From Microbispora corallina (GTDB lineage Bacteria; Actinomycetota; Actinomycetes; Streptosporangiales; Streptosporangiaceae), in NCBI RefSeq assembly GCF_016863035.1, contig NZ_BOOC01000031.1, forward strand, positions 1 to 64,000: a stretch of 64,000 nucleotides of DNA. The letters are read 5' to 3'. Below the pieces are notes generated by a model that searched no databases, was not told the DNA's origin, and was given only the letters and a program-made list of their open reading frames with translations. Both the position numbers and the translations under genes were made by a program. This document shows, one piece after another, positions 1-9,762 of this stretch. Positions within the stretch are counted from its first letter, which is position 1; every line of letters begins with the position of its first letter.

Positions 1-107
1 GCTAGAGCCTCACAGTCGGCCGGGTGCAGGTCTCCCCCGTCACGTCCACCGTCAGTTCCACCGCGCCCGGCCGACGGCTGACGTACGAGCGGTCCACTCG
101 ACATGGA
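1..107. other. Left edge, no gene supported
   Basis: This stretch follows the stop codon of the alpha-glucuronidase. Short open frames exist on the minus strand, but none has a ribosome binding site or recognisable sequence, so I call nothing here. Confidence 0.5.
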
Positions 108-2210
108 TCACCGTGAGATGTGGCGGCCGCGAGTGTCGGGTTTGCCTGACTTGCGGAAGAAGTAGGTGGTGATCTGGTCGCGCCACTCCCCCGCGCAGCG
201 AATCTGTTCGGCGAGAAGGTCCGTCACCCGGGCGTGCAGGGACGGGTCGACCAGGCCGGCGGCCTCCTCCCATCGCCGTCCGGCCTCCACCGCCTGCCCG
301 GCACCCGCGAAATGGGTGTCGTAGATGTGCTGGATGACGGTCGATCCGCTGTGCAGCACGTGGCCGTACGGGACGTGATGGAAGAACAGCAGCAGGTCGT
401 CGGGGCACCGGTCGAGTGACTCGTACACCTCCGACCACGCCGGCGGGTACTGGCCGCTGAAGCCGGTCCCGGTGGCGCGGGTGCGGTCCACGCCGACGCC
501 GTCCCGGTCGGCGAAGTGGTAGGTCCCCCACGGCGTGTACTCGTATCCGTCCACGTCGGGCCCGTAATGGTGCCCGGGGCGGACCATGAATCCGACGCCC
601 AGGGGCGCGGTGTACCGCTCGTAGGTGCGCCACGAGTCGTCCATGATGGTGTGCAGGATGTGCCGCAGCCGCTCCGTTTCTCTGGTCGCCGCAGGCTCCG
701 TGTCCCCCGTCGCCGCCGGCGTGAAGGTGAGGTCGATCCACTCGTCGAGGATCGCCGCCGGGTCGGTCCACGGCGCCCAGGCGAGCCGGCCGAAGGCGTA
801 CAGGTTGGCCTGGGCGAGCGGGTGGCCGGTCCAGTAGGGGTCGTCGCCCACGTTGGAGACCCCGACGAGCCCTCCCCCGTTCCCGGAGACTCCCCCGGCG
901 ACGTCGGCCACGGCCGGTCCGTCGGGTCCCCAGGGGCGGAAGCCGAGCACCTCGCGCCACATCGGGGCGAGGTAGCAGACGTGCCGCTGCTGTCCGGTGT
1001 ACTCCTGGGTCACCTGCAGTTCCACCGCCAGGTGGGTGGCGGGCATGGCCGCGATGACCGGTGACACCGGCTCGCGCGCCTGGAAGTCGATCGGGCCGTG
1101 CTTCACCTGAAGGATGACGTTGTCGCGGAACCGGCCGTCGAGCGGGGCGAAGTGGTCGTGCGCGGCGCGGGCCCGGTCGGTGGAGCGGTCCCGCCAGTCC
1201 TGCCGGTGGTTGTAGACGAAGGCGCGCCAGTGGACGACGCCGCCGAACGGTTCCAGCGCCTCGGCCAGCAGGTTCGCGCCGTCGGCGTGGTCGCGGCCGT
1301 ACGCGAACGGGCCGGGCTGCCCCTCGGAGTCGGCTTTGACGACGTACCCGCCGAAGTCGGGGATGGTGTCGTACACGCGCTCGGTGACGTCCGCCCACCA
1401 TTTGCGGACGTCCTCGTCGAGTGGGTCGGCGGACGGCAGCCGCCCGAGGGTGACGGGCGAGGCGAAGCTCACGGACAGGTGGACCCTGATCCCGTACGGG
1501 CGCAGCACGTCCGCGATGGCGGCGACGTCGCCGAGCCGGTCGGTCAGCAGGAGGGCCTCTGTGGCGTGGACGTTCACGTTGTTCACGGAGATCGCGTTCA
1601 CCGCGCACGCGGCCAGCAGCCGCGCGTAGTCCCGCACTCGTGCCAGGTCGCCGCGTGGCGCGCCGTCGCGCCAGAAGAGGGATCCGCCGGCGTAGCCGCG
1701 TTCGACCTGGCCCATCACGGGGTGGATGTCGACGTTGTCCCAGTGGTCGAGCATGCGCCGCCGCATGGTGGGCGCGTGGCGTTCGGGTGGCCGCTCTTCT
1801 GTGAAGGCCCTTTCGCCGAGTCGTACGACGTGGAACAGGCCGTAGAGCAGTCCGGCGGCGTCGTCGGCGAGCACGGTTGTGACGCCGTGGCGGCGGGCGG
1901 TGAGGTATCCCTCGCCGCCGATCGTGTTTGCGGGAGGCCCGGTGGTGCTCCGGAACTCGTCCAGGACCGTCTGGGCGGGGCCGGGCAGCGGCTCGGCCGT
2001 GGTGAGCGCGAGCACCAGATCGTACGGCTCGTTCCGGGTGTGGCGATGTACGTGTCCGCCGTACCGGGCGCAGGCGCGCGCCGCCTCGTCGTGCACGGTC
2101 TCGGTCAGGAGGCCGTCGCCGAGGACGAGGGTGCGGCGCGAGCCGATGGGGCGGAACGCCTCGGGGGGCAGCCAGGCGGGGTGTGTGCCGGGTGGGTCAG
2201 GGCTGGTCAT
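108..2210 (-). CDS. aguA: GH67 alpha-glucuronidase
   Basis: Likely removes 4-O-methyl-glucuronic acid from the non-reducing end of aldouronic acids released from glucuronoxylan. At 700 residues it has the usual GH67 length. The catalytic set is visible: Glu296 in SEGQPGP (general acid), Asp375 in HGPIDFQ and Glu403 in TQEYTG. The 28-residue gap between the last two is the one known for GH67 enzymes. There is no signal peptide, so the enzyme should be cytoplasmic and act on imported oligosaccharides. It is the last gene of the minus-strand operon and its ATG overlaps the end of the DUF624 gene by 14 bp. The same gene set (LplABC-type importer plus aguA) forms aldouronate-utilisation clusters in Paenibacillus; that comparison is from family knowledge. 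Confidence 0.95.
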   Translation of the reverse strand: MTSPDPPGTHPAWLPPEAFRPIGSRRTLVLGDGLLTETVHDEAARACARYGGHVHRHTRNEPYDLVLALTTAEPLPGPAQTVLDEFRSTTGPPANTIGGEGYLTARRHGVTTVLADDAAGLLYGLFHVVRLGERAFTEERPPERHAPTMRRRMLDHWDNVDIHPVMGQVERGYAGGSLFWRDGAPRGDLARVRDYARLLAACAVNAISVNNVNVHATEALLLTDRLGDVAAIADVLRPYGIRVHLSVSFASPVTLGRLPSADPLDEDVRKWWADVTERVYDTIPDFGGYVVKADSEGQPGPFAYGRDHADGANLLAEALEPFGGVVHWRAFVYNHRQDWRDRSTDRARAAHDHFAPLDGRFRDNVILQVKHGPIDFQAREPVSPVIAAMPATHLAVELQVTQEYTGQQRHVCYLAPMWREVLGFRPWGPDGPAVADVAGGVSGNGGGLVGVSNVGDDPYWTGHPLAQANLYAFGRLAWAPWTDPAAILDEWIDLTFTPAATGDTEPAATRETERLRHILHTIMDDSWRTYERYTAPLGVGFMVRPGHHYGPDVDGYEYTPWGTYHFADRDGVGVDRTRATGTGFSGQYPPAWSEVYESLDRCPDDLLLFFHHVPYGHVLHSGSTVIQHIYDTHFAGAGQAVEAGRRWEEAAGLVDPSLHARVTDLLAEQIRCAGEWRDQITTYFFRKSGKPDTRGRHISR

Positions 2211-2916
2211 GCGGTTTCGCTGCCGGGTTTCCCTGGACGGTGAACCTTTGCGTGACTTCGGCGATGAGTGGGCGGCTGTTCAGCAGCAGTGCCGCGGCGA
2301 ACATCGAGGCCAGCAGCGCCGGCGCGGCCTCGGTGGCCACCAGGGTGAGGCCGGCCGCGGCGATGAGGAGGAGGGCGTTGCCCATGGTGACCCGGGGTGA
2401 GGAGAACAGGAAGTAGGCGGCCAGGCGGGCGACGTCCCTGGCGCGGAAGGCGAACAGCGATGTGATCACGAGGGCGTTGGCGCCCCAGACGGCGGTTGCC
2501 AGCGCGATGAGGACCAGCAGGATGGCCCACCATCCGGGGACGCCGGCGGCGCCGAAGTTGACGAGTGTCGATCCGATGACGGTCAGCCAGGCCAGCGACG
2601 GGAGCCAGAGTTTCATCACGCCGCGGACGTTCATCCGGTAGCCGCGCCGGAACGCCGTGGCTGGGTGGAGATCCGTCAGGTCGAGGCGGCGGTGGTGCAC
2701 CGCGTAGAGCGCGGCGGACAGCGCCGGTCCGGCGGGGAGCGTGCAGGCCGCGGCCAGCGGGAGGTTGGCGGTGTCGTGGTCGAGCAGGACGAGTCCGATG
2801 AGGCCGGGCGCGGTGGTGGCCAGGACGAGGAACTCGACCACGAGCAGGGTGTAGGCCAGGGCGGAGGCGCGGGAGAGCGGTCCCTGCCCGAACTGCCGGA
2901 TCGACGTCTCGGTCAT
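2197..2916 (-). CDS. YesL/DUF624 family membrane protein
   Basis: A 239-residue polytopic membrane protein with about five hydrophobic segments; the first spans roughly residues 15-40 after MTETSIRQFG. Proteins of the YesL/DUF624 family are common in LplABC-type sugar import operons, but their role is not established; a helper function in uptake is inference. I chose the ATG at 2916 because the longer frame from a GTG at 3015 adds only a proline/arginine-rich stretch. The ATG overlaps the stop codon of a short upstream frame (ATGA). Its end overlaps aguA, indicating translational coupling. Confidence 0.82.
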   Translation of the reverse strand: MTETSIRQFGQGPLSRASALAYTLLVVEFLVLATTAPGLIGLVLLDHDTANLPLAAACTLPAGPALSAALYAVHHRRLDLTDLHPATAFRRGYRMNVRGVMKLWLPSLAWLTVIGSTLVNFGAAGVPGWWAILLVLIALATAVWGANALVITSLFAFRARDVARLAAYFLFSSPRVTMGNALLLIAAAGLTLVATEAAPALLASMFAAALLLNSRPLIAEVTQRFTVQGNPAAKPHDQP

Positions 2917-3005
2917 GGGGCGGCTCGGTGGTCGGGGCGGAGCGGGGCCGGGGGGACGTGGTCGGCCGCGTGGAGGGTGGCGTGGGGGGTGGCGCTGGGC
3001 ATCAT
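2913..3005 (-). CDS. Possible 30-residue coupled leader ORF
   Basis: A short frame starts with two consecutive ATG codons (3005 and 3002), carries an AAGGA Shine-Dalgarno at 3008-3012 and ends in a TGA that overlaps the DUF624 start as ATGA. The DUF624 ATG has no good ribosome binding site of its own, so this frame may deliver ribosomes to it. The peptide (MMPSATPHAT...) is low complexity and unrecognised. It could equally be a chance frame. Confidence 0.25.
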   Translation of the reverse strand: MMPSATPHATLHAADHVPPAPLRPDHRAAP

Positions 3006-3072
3006 CGTCCTTCACTCGCCGTCGGGTGAGGCTCGGGCCGGCCGTGGGACAGGCACGGCCGGCGGGAGCCGG

Positions 3073-4731
3073 TCAGCCGTGCTCCTTCTTGTAGCGGTCG
3101 TAGGCGTTGTTGACGAGGTTGATGTAGGAGGACATGTTCTTCGCCTCGAGTTCCTTGACGTAGGCGTCCCATTCGTCGAAGCTCCGCTTGCCCAGGATGA
3201 ATTCGAGGGTGTTCTGGGTGGCGTGGTCCTTCAGTGGGGTCTGCCACAGCGCGGCCTGTTCGCGTTCCTCGTCGTTGAGCGGGTGCGGGGGCGCGACGGG
3301 CATCGCCTTTCTCGCGTTCATCGTCTTCTGCCATTCGATCTCCTCGTCGGAGAAGGTCGACTGGAGCAGTTCGGTGCTGCCGCCGTAGGCGAAGACGCCG
3401 TTGGAGAAGCCGAAGTCCTTCTGCAGGTGCTTGGGTGCGCCGGGGTTGAGGCCGACGAAGTCGACGTCCTTGGCCAGGTGGAACTTGCCGGACGCGTCCT
3501 TGGTGTACGTGGTCCCTTCGACTCCCCATTTGGCGAACACCTGGCCCTCGTCGGAGTACCAGAGCCAGTCGATGAACTGCATCATGGCGACGAAGTTCTT
3601 GCTGTCGCGGGCCTTCTTGGAGATCATGATGCCGTTCTCCAGGCGGGTGTCGTTGGAGTCGGCCTTGATGGGCCCGAGCGGCCCGACGGGTACCGGGATC
3701 TTGACGATCGTGGCCTTGGGGTTCGCCTTCTTCAGGGGCGGGCGGTACTCGTTGACCAGTGTCTGGGCGTTGCCGCTGATGACGAAGGACTTGCCGGAGA
3801 CGAGCTTCTGGATCGCCTGGTCGTCCTGCTGCGTGAAGCTCTCGGGGTCGAGGAGCTTCTCCCCCACCAGGGTGTGGAGGAACTGCAGCATCTGCTTGTA
3901 CTGGTCCATCGCGCCGGTGAAGGCGAACTTCTGGGCGGCGGGGTCCCAGGTGATGCCGGTGGTGAAGCCCCAGCCGCCGCGGGCGCCGCTGCCCAGGCCG
4001 AAGACCTGGTTCAGCATGGCGCCGCCGGGGGTGGGGATGGACCACCGGTCGGAGTAGGGGTAGGAGTCGGGGTACTCCTCTTTCATCGCCTTGAGCATGC
4101 TGTGCACGTCGTCCCAGGTCTGCGGGACCTCCAGCCCGAGCTTGTCGAGGACGTCCGAGCGGACCTCCAGGGTGTAGTCCGCCCAGTAGTCCTCGTGGAG
4201 GCCGGGGAGCAGGTAGAAGCGGCCGTCGGCCTGCCGGAGCGTGTCCAGGTCGGGCTGGAGCTTCCACCTGGCGATCTTCTCTTTGAAGTTCGGCATCAGG
4301 TCCATGTAGTCGCTGACGGGCAGGACGGAGCCGGAGGCGACGAAGGGGACCTCCTGGCCCGGGTAGGTCTTCGGGATGATCACCGGTGCGTCGCCGGCGC
4401 CGATGAGCAGGCTGCGCTTGTTCTCGTAGTCGCTGAGCGGCACCACGTTCGGCTGGAGGGTGACGTTGGTCCGTTTCGTCAGCTCCGACCAGAACAGCCA
4501 GTCGTTCTTGATCGGGTAGAACGGGTGGTTGTTGTAGAGGATGCCGAACGAGAGCGGGGCGGTGGCTTTGAACGGCTTGCCGACGGCGTAGTCGGCCATC
4601 GCGCCGTCCCGGTTGGCGGCGAAGTCGTCGCCGTTCTTCGTGCCGCCGGAGTCGCCGCCGCTGCTGCAGGCGGCGAGTGCGAGGAAGGCTCCCACGCCGA
4701 CCATCGCCTGACGCCGGTTGATCTCATACAT
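3073..4731 (-). CDS. Extracellular sugar-binding lipoprotein (LplA-like)
   Basis: A 552-residue solute-binding protein of the large LplA/YtcQ-like group that works with LplB/LplC permeases. The N-terminus reads NRRQAMVGVG...LALAAC: an Arg-Arg pair, a hydrophobic stretch and a lipobox with Cys at about residue 22, followed by a Ser/Gly-rich linker. It should sit on the outer face of the membrane and, from its operon with a GH67 enzyme, probably binds aldouronic acids or xylo-oligosaccharides (inference). No importer ATPase is encoded nearby, as is usual for systems that share an MsiK-type ATPase. Confidence 0.9.
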   Translation of the reverse strand: MYEINRRQAMVGVGAFLALAACSSGGDSGGTKNGDDFAANRDGAMADYAVGKPFKATAPLSFGILYNNHPFYPIKNDWLFWSELTKRTNVTLQPNVVPLSDYENKRSLLIGAGDAPVIIPKTYPGQEVPFVASGSVLPVSDYMDLMPNFKEKIARWKLQPDLDTLRQADGRFYLLPGLHEDYWADYTLEVRSDVLDKLGLEVPQTWDDVHSMLKAMKEEYPDSYPYSDRWSIPTPGGAMLNQVFGLGSGARGGWGFTTGITWDPAAQKFAFTGAMDQYKQMLQFLHTLVGEKLLDPESFTQQDDQAIQKLVSGKSFVISGNAQTLVNEYRPPLKKANPKATIVKIPVPVGPLGPIKADSNDTRLENGIMISKKARDSKNFVAMMQFIDWLWYSDEGQVFAKWGVEGTTYTKDASGKFHLAKDVDFVGLNPGAPKHLQKDFGFSNGVFAYGGSTELLQSTFSDEEIEWQKTMNARKAMPVAPPHPLNDEEREQAALWQTPLKDHATQNTLEFILGKRSFDEWDAYVKELEAKNMSSYINLVNNAYDRYKKEHG

Positions 4732-4794
4732 GTACGGGGGGTCCTTTCCCTTGGGGGGACGGGCTGGGGGAAGCGGAATGAGAGGTCCGGCGTG

Positions 4795-5663
4795 TCATCC
4801 CTTCACCGCGCCGAGCATGACGCCCTTGACGAAGTACCTCTGGACGAAGGGGTAGACCACCAGGATCGGGATGACGGTGAGCACCATCGTCACGGACTTG
4901 ATGTTGGTGGCCACGGTCAGGTCGGTGGCGTCGGCGCCGACGGACGTGCCCGTGGTGGCGCCGGCGATGAGGTTGCGCAGGTAGACGGTCACGGGGAACA
5001 GGTCGCTCTGGCTGAGGTAGAGGAAGGCCGTGAACCAGGAGTTCCAGAACGACACGGCGTAGAACAGGACCATCGTGGCGAGGACCGCTTTCGACAGCGG
5101 CAGGACGATCCGGAGCAGGATGCCGTAGGTGCTCATGCCGTCGATCGCGGCGGCCTCCTCCAGTTCGGTGGGCAGGCCTTCGAAGAACGCCTTCATCACG
5201 AGGAGGTTGAAGACGCTGATCGCGTTCGGCAGCACGATGGCCCAGATGCTGTCCTTCAGCCCGAGGCTGGAGATGAGGATGTAGTTGGGGATGAGGCCGC
5301 CGGTGAAGAACATGGTGAAGACCGCGACCCCGATCAGGAACGTGCGGCCCTTGAGGTGTTTCTTCGACAGGACGTACGCGTAGCACGTGGTCATGACCAT
5401 GGCGATGGCCGTGGCGACGACGGTGTAGACCACCGTGTTGCGGTAGTTGATCCAGAACGTCGGGTCGGAGGCCACGTACTCGTACGTGCGGAAGGTGAAC
5501 CCGACGGGGACGAGGTTGACCTTGCCGGAGCGGATGGCGAACTCGTCGCTGAGGGACCGGGCGACGATGTTGACGAAGGGGTACAGGGTCACGACCGCGA
5601 CGCCGGTCAGGATGATCGCGTTGACGATCCGGAACACGCGGTGGCCCCGGGTCGTGCCGACGT

Positions 5664-5667
<4 letters not shown>
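4795..5667 (-). CDS. ABC sugar permease, LplC/MalG-like
   Basis: A 290-residue inner-membrane permease with about six transmembrane segments. The conserved cytoplasmic loop reads EAAAIDGMSTYGILLRIVLPLSK (residues about 175-200), the EAA motif that contacts the ATPase. The frame stays open far upstream, but the GTG at 5667 overlaps the stop of the preceding permease gene (GTGA) and gives the normal family start. It is the second gene of the importer operon. Confidence 0.92.
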
Positions 5668-6656
<989 letters not shown>

Positions 6657-6988
6657 CCTTCTGTGCCTCCGGTGCCCTCCGGCGGATCACGCCGACGGCC
6701 GCGGCCACCGCTCGTGACCGGCCCCGCGCCCGGGGCCGAGAGGGGCTGCGGCGCCGCCGTGTCACCCACGCCGACCGGAGGAGAGGGTGACGCGACAAAA
6801 AGTTTCGGTGATCCTCAGTAATATTGCGGAAATATAGGCTCACGCCAGAGTCCCGTCAAGGCCGTAGTCAGCCGCCTTTACTCCGGAGTTGAATAAAGCA
6901 CGCCCGGCCTGGTCTCGGCTTATGTCCGGCCCGGTTCGGTGCTAGAGTTTCGCGAAAATTTCGGAAACAACGAGTGGAACGCGGAACG
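6657..6988. promoter_or_regulatory. Divergent promoter region of aldouronate operon and lacI
   Basis: This spacer separates the importer operon (minus) from the LacI gene (plus). It holds the only AT-rich patch nearby, including an ATATT-N5-AATAT inverted repeat at 6821-6835 that could be part of the operon promoter, and the LacI-type palindrome at 6947-6968. Confidence 0.6.
6947..6968. promoter_or_regulatory. Probable LacI-family operator (CGAAA-N-TTTCG)
   Basis: Two overlapping palindromes occur here: TTTCGCGAAA at 6948-6957 and CGAAAATTTCG at 6953-6963. The CGAAA-N-TTTCG form resembles inverted repeats reported before xylan-utilisation genes in streptomycetes. It lies just before the LacI start, fitting autoregulation and control of the divergent operon. 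Confidence 0.6.
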
Positions 6989-8014
6989 ATGACACCCCCT
7001 TCTCCAGCCCGCGGCCCTCGCCCTGCCACCATCGCGTCCATCGCCGCCGAGCTCGGCGTGTCGGTGACCACGGTCTCCAAGGTCCTCAACGGCCGTCCCG
7101 ACGTGGCCCCCGCCACCCGCAAGCATGTGGAGGCCGGCCTCGCCCGCCACCAGTACCACCGCCGCCTCCGGCGCAGGCCGCTCAAGGGGCATGTCGACCT
7201 CGTCTTCCATCAGATGAACTCCATGTGGTCGATGGAGATCATCCGCGGGGTCGACGCCGTCGCCACAGCCGCGCGGATCGAGGTCGTCCTGTCCCAGCTG
7301 AAAGGGGCGCACCGGCCGCCGGAGGAGTGGCTGGACGGCGTGCTCGATCACCGGCCTCTCGGCGTGCTGTTCGTCCTGTGCGGCCCGTCCCCGCCGCAGC
7401 AGCAGAAGCTGCGGCGGGCGCAGATCCCGTTCGTCGTCGTCGACACCGACGGCGAGATCGCCGAGTCGGTGCCGGTGGTCGGGTCGAACAACTGGGACGG
7501 CGGGCTGCTCGCCACCCGCCACCTCCTGGAGCTGGGTCACCGCCGCGTCGCGGTCGTCTCCGGCCCGAAGGACGTGCTGTGCAGCAGGGCGCGGGTCGCC
7601 GGGTTTCGGGTCGCCCATGACGAGGCCGGGCTGGTCGTCGACCCGGACCTGGTCAGGTACGGCAACTTCTACGTCGACGCCGGATACGAGCACGCCATGG
7701 ACCTGCTGACGCGCCCGGACCGGCCGACCGCGATCTTCGCCGGGTCGGACCTGCAGGCGCTCGGCGTCCTGCGCGCGGCCCGGCGGCTCGGGCTCGACGT
7801 CCCCGGGGAACTGTCGGTGGTCGGCTACGACAACGTGCCGGTCGCCGACTGGGTCGAGCCCGCCCTCACCACGGTGGACCAGCCGCTGTGCGACATGGCG
7901 ACGGTCGCGACCCAGATGCTGCTCGACCTGGCCCGCGGCGTGGAGCCGGCCACGAGCCGGATCGACCTCGCGAACGAGCTCGTCGTCCGCAAGAGCACCG
8001 CACCCCCCGGCTGA
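6989..8014 (+). CDS. LacI-family transcriptional regulator
   Basis: A sugar-responsive repressor. The N-terminal helix-turn-helix and hinge read TIASIAAELGVSVTTVSKVLNGR, followed by a periplasmic-binding-protein-like ligand domain. It faces away from the aldouronate operon, so it probably represses it until an oligosaccharide or uronic acid binds (inference). The ATG at 6989 gives a normal start; an in-frame GTG at 6974 would add five residues, and neither has a strong ribosome binding site. Its 3' end abuts a GH42 relic on the other strand. Confidence 0.9.
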   Translation: MTPPSPARGPRPATIASIAAELGVSVTTVSKVLNGRPDVAPATRKHVEAGLARHQYHRRLRRRPLKGHVDLVFHQMNSMWSMEIIRGVDAVATAARIEVVLSQLKGAHRPPEEWLDGVLDHRPLGVLFVLCGPSPPQQQKLRRAQIPFVVVDTDGEIAESVPVVGSNNWDGGLLATRHLLELGHRRVAVVSGPKDVLCSRARVAGFRVAHDEAGLVVDPDLVRYGNFYVDAGYEHAMDLLTRPDRPTAIFAGSDLQALGVLRAARRLGLDVPGELSVVGYDNVPVADWVEPALTTVDQPLCDMATVATQMLLDLARGVEPATSRIDLANELVVRKSTAPPG

Positions 8015-8026
8015 GGAGCACGGTGA

Positions 8027-8117
8027 ACACTTCCTCCCGCCATACGGGCGGGTCCCACTGCTCGGGGTTGTAGTCCCCTTACGCGAGGCCGCCGACGCGG
8101 TCCCGGAAGGCCCGCAT
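8027..8117 (-). pseudogene. GH42 beta-galactosidase 5' fragment
   Basis: Read on the minus strand from an ATG at 8117, the frame gives MRAFRDRVGGLA, a TAA stop, then GDYNPEQWDPPVWREEV. GGDYNPEQW near the N-terminus is the hallmark of GH42 beta-galactosidases, normally preceded by GLxYG. The stop is explained if three bases were lost between GCGTA and AGGGGAC. Similarity ends where the frame runs into the 3' end of lacI, so only about 30 codons remain. It indicates a lost glycosidase gene next to the LacI regulator. Confidence 0.7.
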
Positions 8118-8159
8118 GCGAGGGTCTGCCACTCGGGTCGTCACCGCGTTCACGACGAG

Positions 8160-9215
8160 TCAGACGCCGGCGGCGGCATCCTGCCGGGTTCCCGCCGCCG
8201 CGTCGGCGGGGACGTCGGGCAGGCACATGGTGATGCCCTGCGGCACGACCTTGATCGTCACTTTCGTGACCCGCTTGCGGGCGCCGCCGTCGAGCTCGTA
8301 CTCCATGGGCTCGGACAGTTTCACGGTGATCTTCCGGGCACGGGTGATGCGGACGAACGGAGACTTCTCGGCCTTTCCGGCGCTCATGCGGCCGAGCGTG
8401 CGGGCCCACTGGATGGGGCCGTCGGCGGTGGTCACGCCCACCTCCAGCCAGCCGTCGTCGAACCGGGCGTCCTCGAACACGTCGATCCCGCCCGTGACGG
8501 TGCCGACGTTGCCGACCAGGACGCAGCTCGCGTCGCCCTCGAACCAGTCGGTGTCGTCGATCTTGATGGTCATGGGCGCCGCCGCGCCGCCGACGTGCCG
8601 GAGCCCGGTCCAGAAGTACGACAGGCGGCCGAGGCGGTCCTTGAGGCCGCGGTCGGCGTCGGCGATCATCTCGGCGTCGAAGCCGACACCGGCCATGACC
8701 GCGAAGTGCTCGCCGTTGATCTTCCCGAGGTCGATCTTCGTACGGCGGCCCTCGAAGCCGATCCGGACGGCTTCGGCGATGTCCTCGGGGATGGACAGGT
8801 TGCGGGCGAGCAGGTTAGCGGTGCCGGCCGGGACGACGGCCACGGTGGCGTCGGTGCCGGCGAGCGCGTCGACGCAGCGCTGGACCGAGCCGTCGCCGCC
8901 CCAGACGAAGAACAGGTCGGCGCCCTTGTCGAGGGCCTCCTTGGCCTTCTTGGGGGCCTTCTTGCTCTTGGGGACCTCATACCAGAGCAGGTCTTCGATG
9001 TCGTATCCCGTGATCACCTTGCGCAGCTCGTCGAGCCCGCCGCCGAGGGTCTTCTTGCGGTGGGCGATGACGGCCACGCGAGGCCGCTTGCCGGGTTTGT
9101 GTGCGGCGTCCTTGCCGGGGGCGGCGTCGGTCGCGGCCTCGGCCGTGTGGCCGGCGGCCGGGTCAGCCGTGGCGCCGCCCTTGGCGCCGGTCTGTCGATC
9201 AGCCGATTTCACCAT
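8160..9215 (-). CDS. Diacylglycerol kinase family lipid kinase
   Basis: A DAGK-catalytic-domain protein (DgkB/YegS type) expected to phosphorylate a membrane lipid with ATP. Visible motifs are GGDGS at about residue 105 and the PAGTANLLARNL loop about 30 residues later; the C-terminal beta-rich domain contains GVGFDAEM. The ATG at 9215 (MVKSADR) is preferred to one 15 codons upstream. The first 45 residues are an Ala/Gly-rich tail. It stands alone between the GH42 relic and a DUF3224 gene. The exact lipid substrate cannot be told. Confidence 0.85.
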   Translation of the reverse strand: MVKSADRQTGAKGGATADPAAGHTAEAATDAAPGKDAAHKPGKRPRVAVIAHRKKTLGGGLDELRKVITGYDIEDLLWYEVPKSKKAPKKAKEALDKGADLFFVWGGDGSVQRCVDALAGTDATVAVVPAGTANLLARNLSIPEDIAEAVRIGFEGRRTKIDLGKINGEHFAVMAGVGFDAEMIADADRGLKDRLGRLSYFWTGLRHVGGAAAPMTIKIDDTDWFEGDASCVLVGNVGTVTGGIDVFEDARFDDGWLEVGVTTADGPIQWARTLGRMSAGKAEKSPFVRITRARKITVKLSEPMEYELDGGARKRVTKVTIKVVPQGITMCLPDVPADAAAGTRQDAAAGV

Positions 9216-9344
9216 GGGCCCACCGCTACCCGATCTCGGCGCGGTTAGGCCCCCGCTCACCGGTCCCTCTCCTCCCCCCGATCCGGGCCGCCGGGCCCCG
9301 CCTCCATTCCGTCTCCCCGGCGCGCTCCCCCGGCCCGCCGGTTG

Positions 9345-9737
9345 TCAGGACAGGTCGTAGTCGAGGGTGTAGTGGTGGCCGTCGTCGGTGATCGTGATCT
9401 GCCCCTCCCCTCGCAGGCCGGCCAGCTCGCCCGTGCCGGACGTGGCGACGATCTCCCAGCGCATCCACGGCTTGCCGTCGTCGCCGCCCGCGCTGTGCTG
9501 CAGGACGAACGTGCCGGTCCGGCCGCCGAGCGTCCCCTCGACGTGTTCGATGCCGACGTAGGCCGCCGGGCCGGCGGACGTGGTGACGGTGAGGATCTCG
9601 GTGGCGCTGGTGCCGTTCAGGTCGCCGGTGAAGGCCTTGCTGATGCGCACGCGGGCGACGGTGGCGCCGGGCTTCTCGTCGGAGGCGACCTCGTCCCAGC
9701 CGGTGATGTCGAAGGTTCCGGAAGCGTGATGGGTCAT
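9345..9737 (-). CDS. DUF3224 domain protein
   Basis: A 130-residue protein beginning MTHHASGTFDITGWDE, typical of the DUF3224 family, small beta-barrel-like proteins of unknown function. The conserved segments GTFVLQHS, GTGELAGLRGEGQI and LDYD are present. The start at 9737 matches the family N-terminus; the frame extends further upstream without similarity. It may be cotranscribed with the SnoaL-like gene 25 bp upstream. Confidence 0.85.
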   Translation of the reverse strand: MTHHASGTFDITGWDEVASDEKPGATVARVRISKAFTGDLNGTSATEILTVTTSAGPAAYVGIEHVEGTLGGRTGTFVLQHSAGGDDGKPWMRWEIVATSGTGELAGLRGEGQITITDDGHHYTLDYDLS

Positions 9738-9762
9738 GACCTGAGCGTGCCGTACGTTCCTG

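Noticed and set aside
2917..3015. GTG at 3015 as start of the DUF624 gene
   Set aside because: It would add 33 Pro/Arg-rich residues before the first membrane segment, unlike the family; the ribosome binding site there fits the short leader frame better.
8036..8052. CCCGCC-N5-GGCGGG hairpin after lacI as a terminator
   Set aside because: It lies inside the GH42 relic and is explained by that former coding sequence; there is no U tract. A weak terminator role cannot be excluded.
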